A DNA stretch of 7,345 bases from XYB1-FULL-44-23 sp964441445 (lineage in GTDB: Bacteria; Patescibacteriota; Microgenomatia; CAZETR01; Amesbacteraceae): positions 1-7,345 of the forward strand of contig CAYTYO010000031.1 in the NCBI GenBank assembly GCA_964441445.1, in the 5' to 3' direction. Each line of letters starts with the position of its first letter. The first letter of the stretch is position 1. Under the pieces are notes generated by a model that saw only the letters and a program-made list of their open reading frames with translations, was not told the origin of the DNA and did not search any database. The position numbers and the translations under genes are program-made. Shown in pieces: positions 4,974-7,345 of this stretch.

Positions 4974-7345
4974 CACTCTTTCTTCTTTCCCACCCGGCTC
5001 CCGAACAACACGCTGGAGTACATCGACAGCATAACCAGAAGCCACACATTTTCCTCTTTTTCACACATCGGGCCGGCCGTATAGGTAGAGGCTCCCAGAA
5101 CCTCGGTTAAGGTAGCCTCAGTTTCAGCCTGGGGTTCAGCCCCTGCTGCAGCGGCTCCTCGGGCTTTAACCGTAAACCATGTTTCTGCCTCGCCTGAACT
5201 GACTGTTTGTCCGTTTAATGCCTTTCCCATAACCTGGGCTACAGTTCGGTATTTTCCAGCCGGAGCCTTAACGGGTATGGTTAACCCGAAGTTCATTTTT
5301 CCTTCTTTTCCTGAATTGATCGTGCCCAGCTCAAACATACTGCTGCCGATATATCGGCCCTTATCGTCATATACCTTCTGTACCAGGGCTGACTGATATG
5401 CCGGCACCGGTCCGGAATTCTTTACCTTAATCTCGAAAGTCACCGTATCTCCCGGGTAAACAAAATTATTCACATTATTTTTAGCTGCAATCGTCAAAAT
5501 CGGTTGCCTGGCGTCAACCGTTTGTGTGCTCGTATCCTCTTGCTCTGGCCTTTCATACACCACAGCGACAGCGCTTGCGGAATTATTTCCGGTATCGGTT
5601 TCCGGATCAATGGTATAAATGTATCCGTTCACATCAATCTCGCGGCTTCTTTGTTCATTCGCGGCTTTAGCAGAGGGGATTAATCTGGACCAAAATGCCT
5701 GGCTTCTCTCAAACGAGAAATTATCATCAACCTGTAGGACTACTCCCATTTCGCCGGCCTCTCCCGCTTCAAGATCTCCCACATCCCAGGTACAGCTCGT
5801 GTCGGAGCACCCTCCGGCAAAGTTCCCAGTATCCGTAACGAAATTCATGCCGACAGGCAGATTAAGCCTCACTTTTACTCCGCGTGCTTCATCCCGACCA
5901 CCGTTATTCATCATCAGCCGGTATTCAGCGTTTTCTCCCGGTAACAACGCATCCCGGCTTTTGACAATGGTTAATGCCACATCAGGATACGCAAAAATCG
6001 CGTTTCCCGACCAGTTACCTAAGATATTCACGTTTGCCCAGAACCAACGACTGCCTACAATATTCGTATTCACTATATTCATGAGATTGGCCAGGGCCTT
6101 GGCAGTCCCCGTCTTTATCACTGTATTTCCGGTGTTGCCGACTGATTGGTTATTGCCGCTCAGTGCATTTACCTGAATATCATTAACTACACCGGCCGTA
6201 TTGCGATTTTTCATTTCAAATGAGTTATCTTCTCCGGAATTACTAGTGCTCAGGTTGAGCATTCCCGAAGCCGAGTCAAAAATATTTACTCCCACGTTTG
6301 GTGTGATCACATCAGTTGGGCTGTTCCAGCCCAAAATCTTTCCGCTCCAGTCGCCCATATTGTTTAACATCAGCAGGAACCAGTTATTTAGGTTTATATC
6401 CGTATTCACAATATTCACAACATTAGTGACTGCCATCGCTCCACCGGTAGTAACGTCACTGGTACCATCAACCGTGCCGGTCAGGTTATTTCCGGAATCG
6501 GCGTCTGTTGAAACGCTATTTTCAACTCCGGCCGAATTACTGTTTTGTACTCTTACCCCGCCATTTCCGTTTTGCTCAACTGTGGGCAAAAACCAGGTCG
6601 GCCGGGGGAAAATAATATTCATGCTTTGTGGGGCAAAAATGTTAATTGTTCCCCACACAAACTTTGAACCCAAGATATTTGTATTCACAATATTGGTCAC
6701 GTTAGCCAATGCTGTAGCGTCTCCGGTATTAGTTTCCGCTGACCCGTTATTGTTACTGGCATTTCCTCCGGATACCGCATTTACCCGGATAGTGTTCACC
6801 AGGTCTGCAGTATTTCCGTTTTCTACACTCATCCACAGTTTGTACGAAGCCTTAGGATCTTCAACCTGAAGCATGCCGCTGTCGTCAATGGAAATGATTT
6901 GCTTCCACACCTCGTTTAAATCAATATCCGTTCCTGAAAATACTTCCAGGTTAAGGTGCACGATCGCGACCTGTGAAGCCACAATATTCGTATTTACTAC
7001 ATTTAATACTTCAGCCAGGGCCAGAGCATCCCCGGTATCGGTTAAGGCCTTATCTACATTTTCGCTGGTAACATTATTTCCGCTTACCGCGGAAATATTT
7101 ACTTCATTTGTATCTACAGCCGAATTATTATTTTCCAATGTAATGTCCGTGATCGGCGAGCTGATGGGCGAGCTTATCGCTTCACTAGCCGTGTTACTTC
7201 CCTCCTCACATGCCACTTCCGGATCCTGGATGGGGGAGGAGAGCTGGGTTTCCGCAGGAGTTGATGACATTTCTCCGGGAACCATCACGAGCGAGGTTTG
7301 ATTAACCTCGGTAGTTTCCCGGCCCACGGCAGTGGCATCGCCTGT
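4973..7345 (-). CDS. Large secreted repeat/DUF11 surface protein (N-terminus outside window)
   Basis: The reading frame runs off the right edge (T-G-D-A-T-A precedes the GTG at 7327), so the GTG is an internal Val codon and the signal peptide lies outside. Residue numbers here count from that GTG. Residues about 67-448 hold four degenerate repeats of roughly 93-112 residues, each with a N-S-A-x-V-x-N-x-V/I-x(3)-A-x-S-G-N-N part and a T-G-D-A-x-A-x-A-N-V-x-N-I-V-N-T-N-I core. The T-G-D-A-T-A at the edge hints at more. A DUF11-like beta-sandwich follows (about 448-590, including a C507/C512 pair). A second CARDB/DUF11-like sandwich occupies about 608-722. An Ala/Glu-rich linker, V-L-G-A-S-T (743-748), Cys755, a short hydrophobic segment (761-776) and the tail R-V-G-K-K-K-E end the protein. 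It is probably an envelope-anchored structural or adhesive protein; no enzymatic motif is seen. It points toward fic, 45 bases away, but fic has its own promoter. Confidence 0.85.
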   Translation of the reverse strand, partial: TGDATAVGRETTEVNQTSLVMVPGEMSSTPAETQLSSPIQDPEVACEEGSNTASEAISSPISSPITDITLENNNSAVDTNEVNISAVSGNNVTSENVDKALTDTGDALALAEVLNVVNTNIVASQVAIVHLNLEVFSGTDIDLNEVWKQIISIDDSGMLQVEDPKASYKLWMSVENGNTADLVNTIRVNAVSGGNASNNNGSAETNTGDATALANVTNIVNTNILGSKFVWGTINIFAPQSMNIIFPRPTWFLPTVEQNGNGGVRVQNSNSAGVENSVSTDADSGNNLTGTVDGTSDVTTGGAMAVTNVVNIVNTDINLNNWFLLMLNNMGDWSGKILGWNSPTDVITPNVGVNIFDSASGMLNLSTSNSGEDNSFEMKNRNTAGVVNDIQVNALSGNNQSVGNTGNTVIKTGTAKALANLMNIVNTNIVGSRWFWANVNILGNWSGNAIFAYPDVALTIVKSRDALLPGENAEYRLMMNNGGRDEARGVKVRLNLPVGMNFVTDTGNFAGGCSDTSCTWDVGDLEAGEAGEMGVVLQVDDNFSFERSQAFWSRLIPSAKAANEQRSREIDVNGYIYTIDPETDTGNNSASAVAVVYERPEQEDTSTQTVDARQPILTIAAKNNVNNFVYPGDTVTFEIKVKNSGPVPAYQSALVQKVYDDKGRYIGSSMFELGTINSGKEGKMNFGLTIPVKAPAGKYRTVAQVMGKALNGQTVSSGEAETWFTVKARGAAAAGAEPQAETEATLTEVLGASTYTAGPMCEKEENVWLLVMLSMYSSVLFGSRVGKKKE
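5984..6217 (-). repeat. Surface protein repeat unit 4
   Basis: Residues 371-448 of the large protein. It has N-R-N-T-A-G-V-V-N-D-I-Q-V-N-A-L-S-G-N-N, then the core T-G-T-A-K-A-L-A-N-L-M-N-I-V-N-T-N-I at 406-423, then W-F-W-A-N-V-N-I-L-G-N-W-S-G-N. It leads directly into the DUF11-like domain. At DNA level all four cores keep a similar AT-rich stretch around GTATTCACAATATT (plus-strand reading). Confidence 0.72.
6326..6550 (-). repeat. Surface protein repeat unit 3
   Basis: Residues 260-334 of the large protein. It has Q-N-S-N-S-A-G-V-E-N-S-V, S-G-N-N at 278-281, and the diverged core T-G-G-A-M-A-V-T-N-V-V-N-I-V-N-T-D-I at 294-311. A G-D-W-S-G-K motif (325-330) follows and recurs as G-N-W-S-G-N in unit 4, making these two units the closest pair downstream of the core. 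Confidence 0.7.
6635..6826 (-). repeat. Surface protein repeat unit 2
   Basis: Residues 168-231 of the large protein. It has E-N-G-N-T-A-D-L-V-N-T-I-R-V-N-A-V-S-G-G-N, then the best-conserved core T-G-D-A-T-A-L-A-N-V-T-N-I-V-N-T-N-I at 201-218, and then the aromatic strand F-V-W-G-T-I-N-I-F. Confidence 0.72.
6938..7129 (-). repeat. Surface protein repeat unit 1
   Basis: Residues 67-130 of the large protein, counted from the Val codon at 7327. It has N-N-S-A-V-D-T-N-E-V-N-I-S-A-V-S-G-N-N, then T-G-D-A-L-A-L-A-E-V-L-N-V-V-N-T-N-I at 98-115, and then alternating hydrophobic strands. The core starts 103 residues before the next one. Confidence 0.7.

Noticed and set aside
5995..6970. Isolated ATCGCG strings inside the large surface-protein gene (near 5997 and 6963)
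   Set aside because: They are single, unphased and lie in coding sequence, so they are not further copies of the iteron array.
5619..7301. Three long plus-strand open frames (5619-6176, 6201-6869, 6873-7301)
   Set aside because: They lie wholly antisense to the large surface-protein gene. Their translations mirror its repeats (recurrent I-F-V-F-T-I-F), and they have no signal, domain or promoter.
7325..7327. GTG at 7327 as the real start of the large surface protein
   Set aside because: No signal peptide follows, and the frame continues to the window edge encoding T-G-D-A-T-A, which matches the repeat core. The true start is outside.

Overview
The window looks like a chromosomal segment from a bacterium with a single-membrane-type surface, most likely a member of the Patescibacteria/CPR (Microgenomates-like). 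This is inferred from the proteins, not from a marker gene. The clues are a class E/F-like sortase beside an LAxTG-anchored protein, a very long secreted protein with N/T/G-rich repeats followed by DUF11-type domains, a 'VLGAST' motif before two C-terminal anchors, an almost complete absence of Shine-Dalgarno sites, and standard use of TGA as stop. No rRNA, tRNA, CRISPR array or insertion sequence is visible.

Layout, plus strand: (1) 3-1019, the C-terminal part of a multi-pass GT-C/family-39-like glycosyltransferase, cut by the window start. (2) 1044-2318, a secreted glycoside-hydrolase-like TIM-barrel protein with a C-terminal beta-sandwich. (3) A clear sigma70-type promoter at 2328-2356. 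(4) 2404-3321, a secreted Cys-containing/FN3 surface protein ending in an LAATG sorting signal. (5) 3311-3859, a sortase overlapping that gene by 11 bases. Layout, minus strand: (6) 4927-3869, a class II Fic protein with a C-terminal winged-helix-like region. (7) 7345-4973, a large repeat-bearing surface protein whose N-terminus lies beyond the window. The two strands converge at 3859/3869.

How they may work together: genes 1 and 2 suggest glycan assembly and trimming at the surface. Genes 3 and 4 look like a dedicated substrate/sortase pair under their own promoter. Gene 7 is a further envelope protein with a similar pre-anchor motif but no sortase pentapeptide. The fic gene interrupts this surface theme. 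It is bracketed by two 35-bp imperfect direct repeats (29/35 identical), each holding three 7-bp iterons of the type ATCGCGC at 11- and 12-bp steps. The promoter-side copy overlaps an extended -10 promoter that should give a leaderless fic transcript. This is the most unusual structure in the window and suggests either an operator array or the footprint of a mobile cassette.
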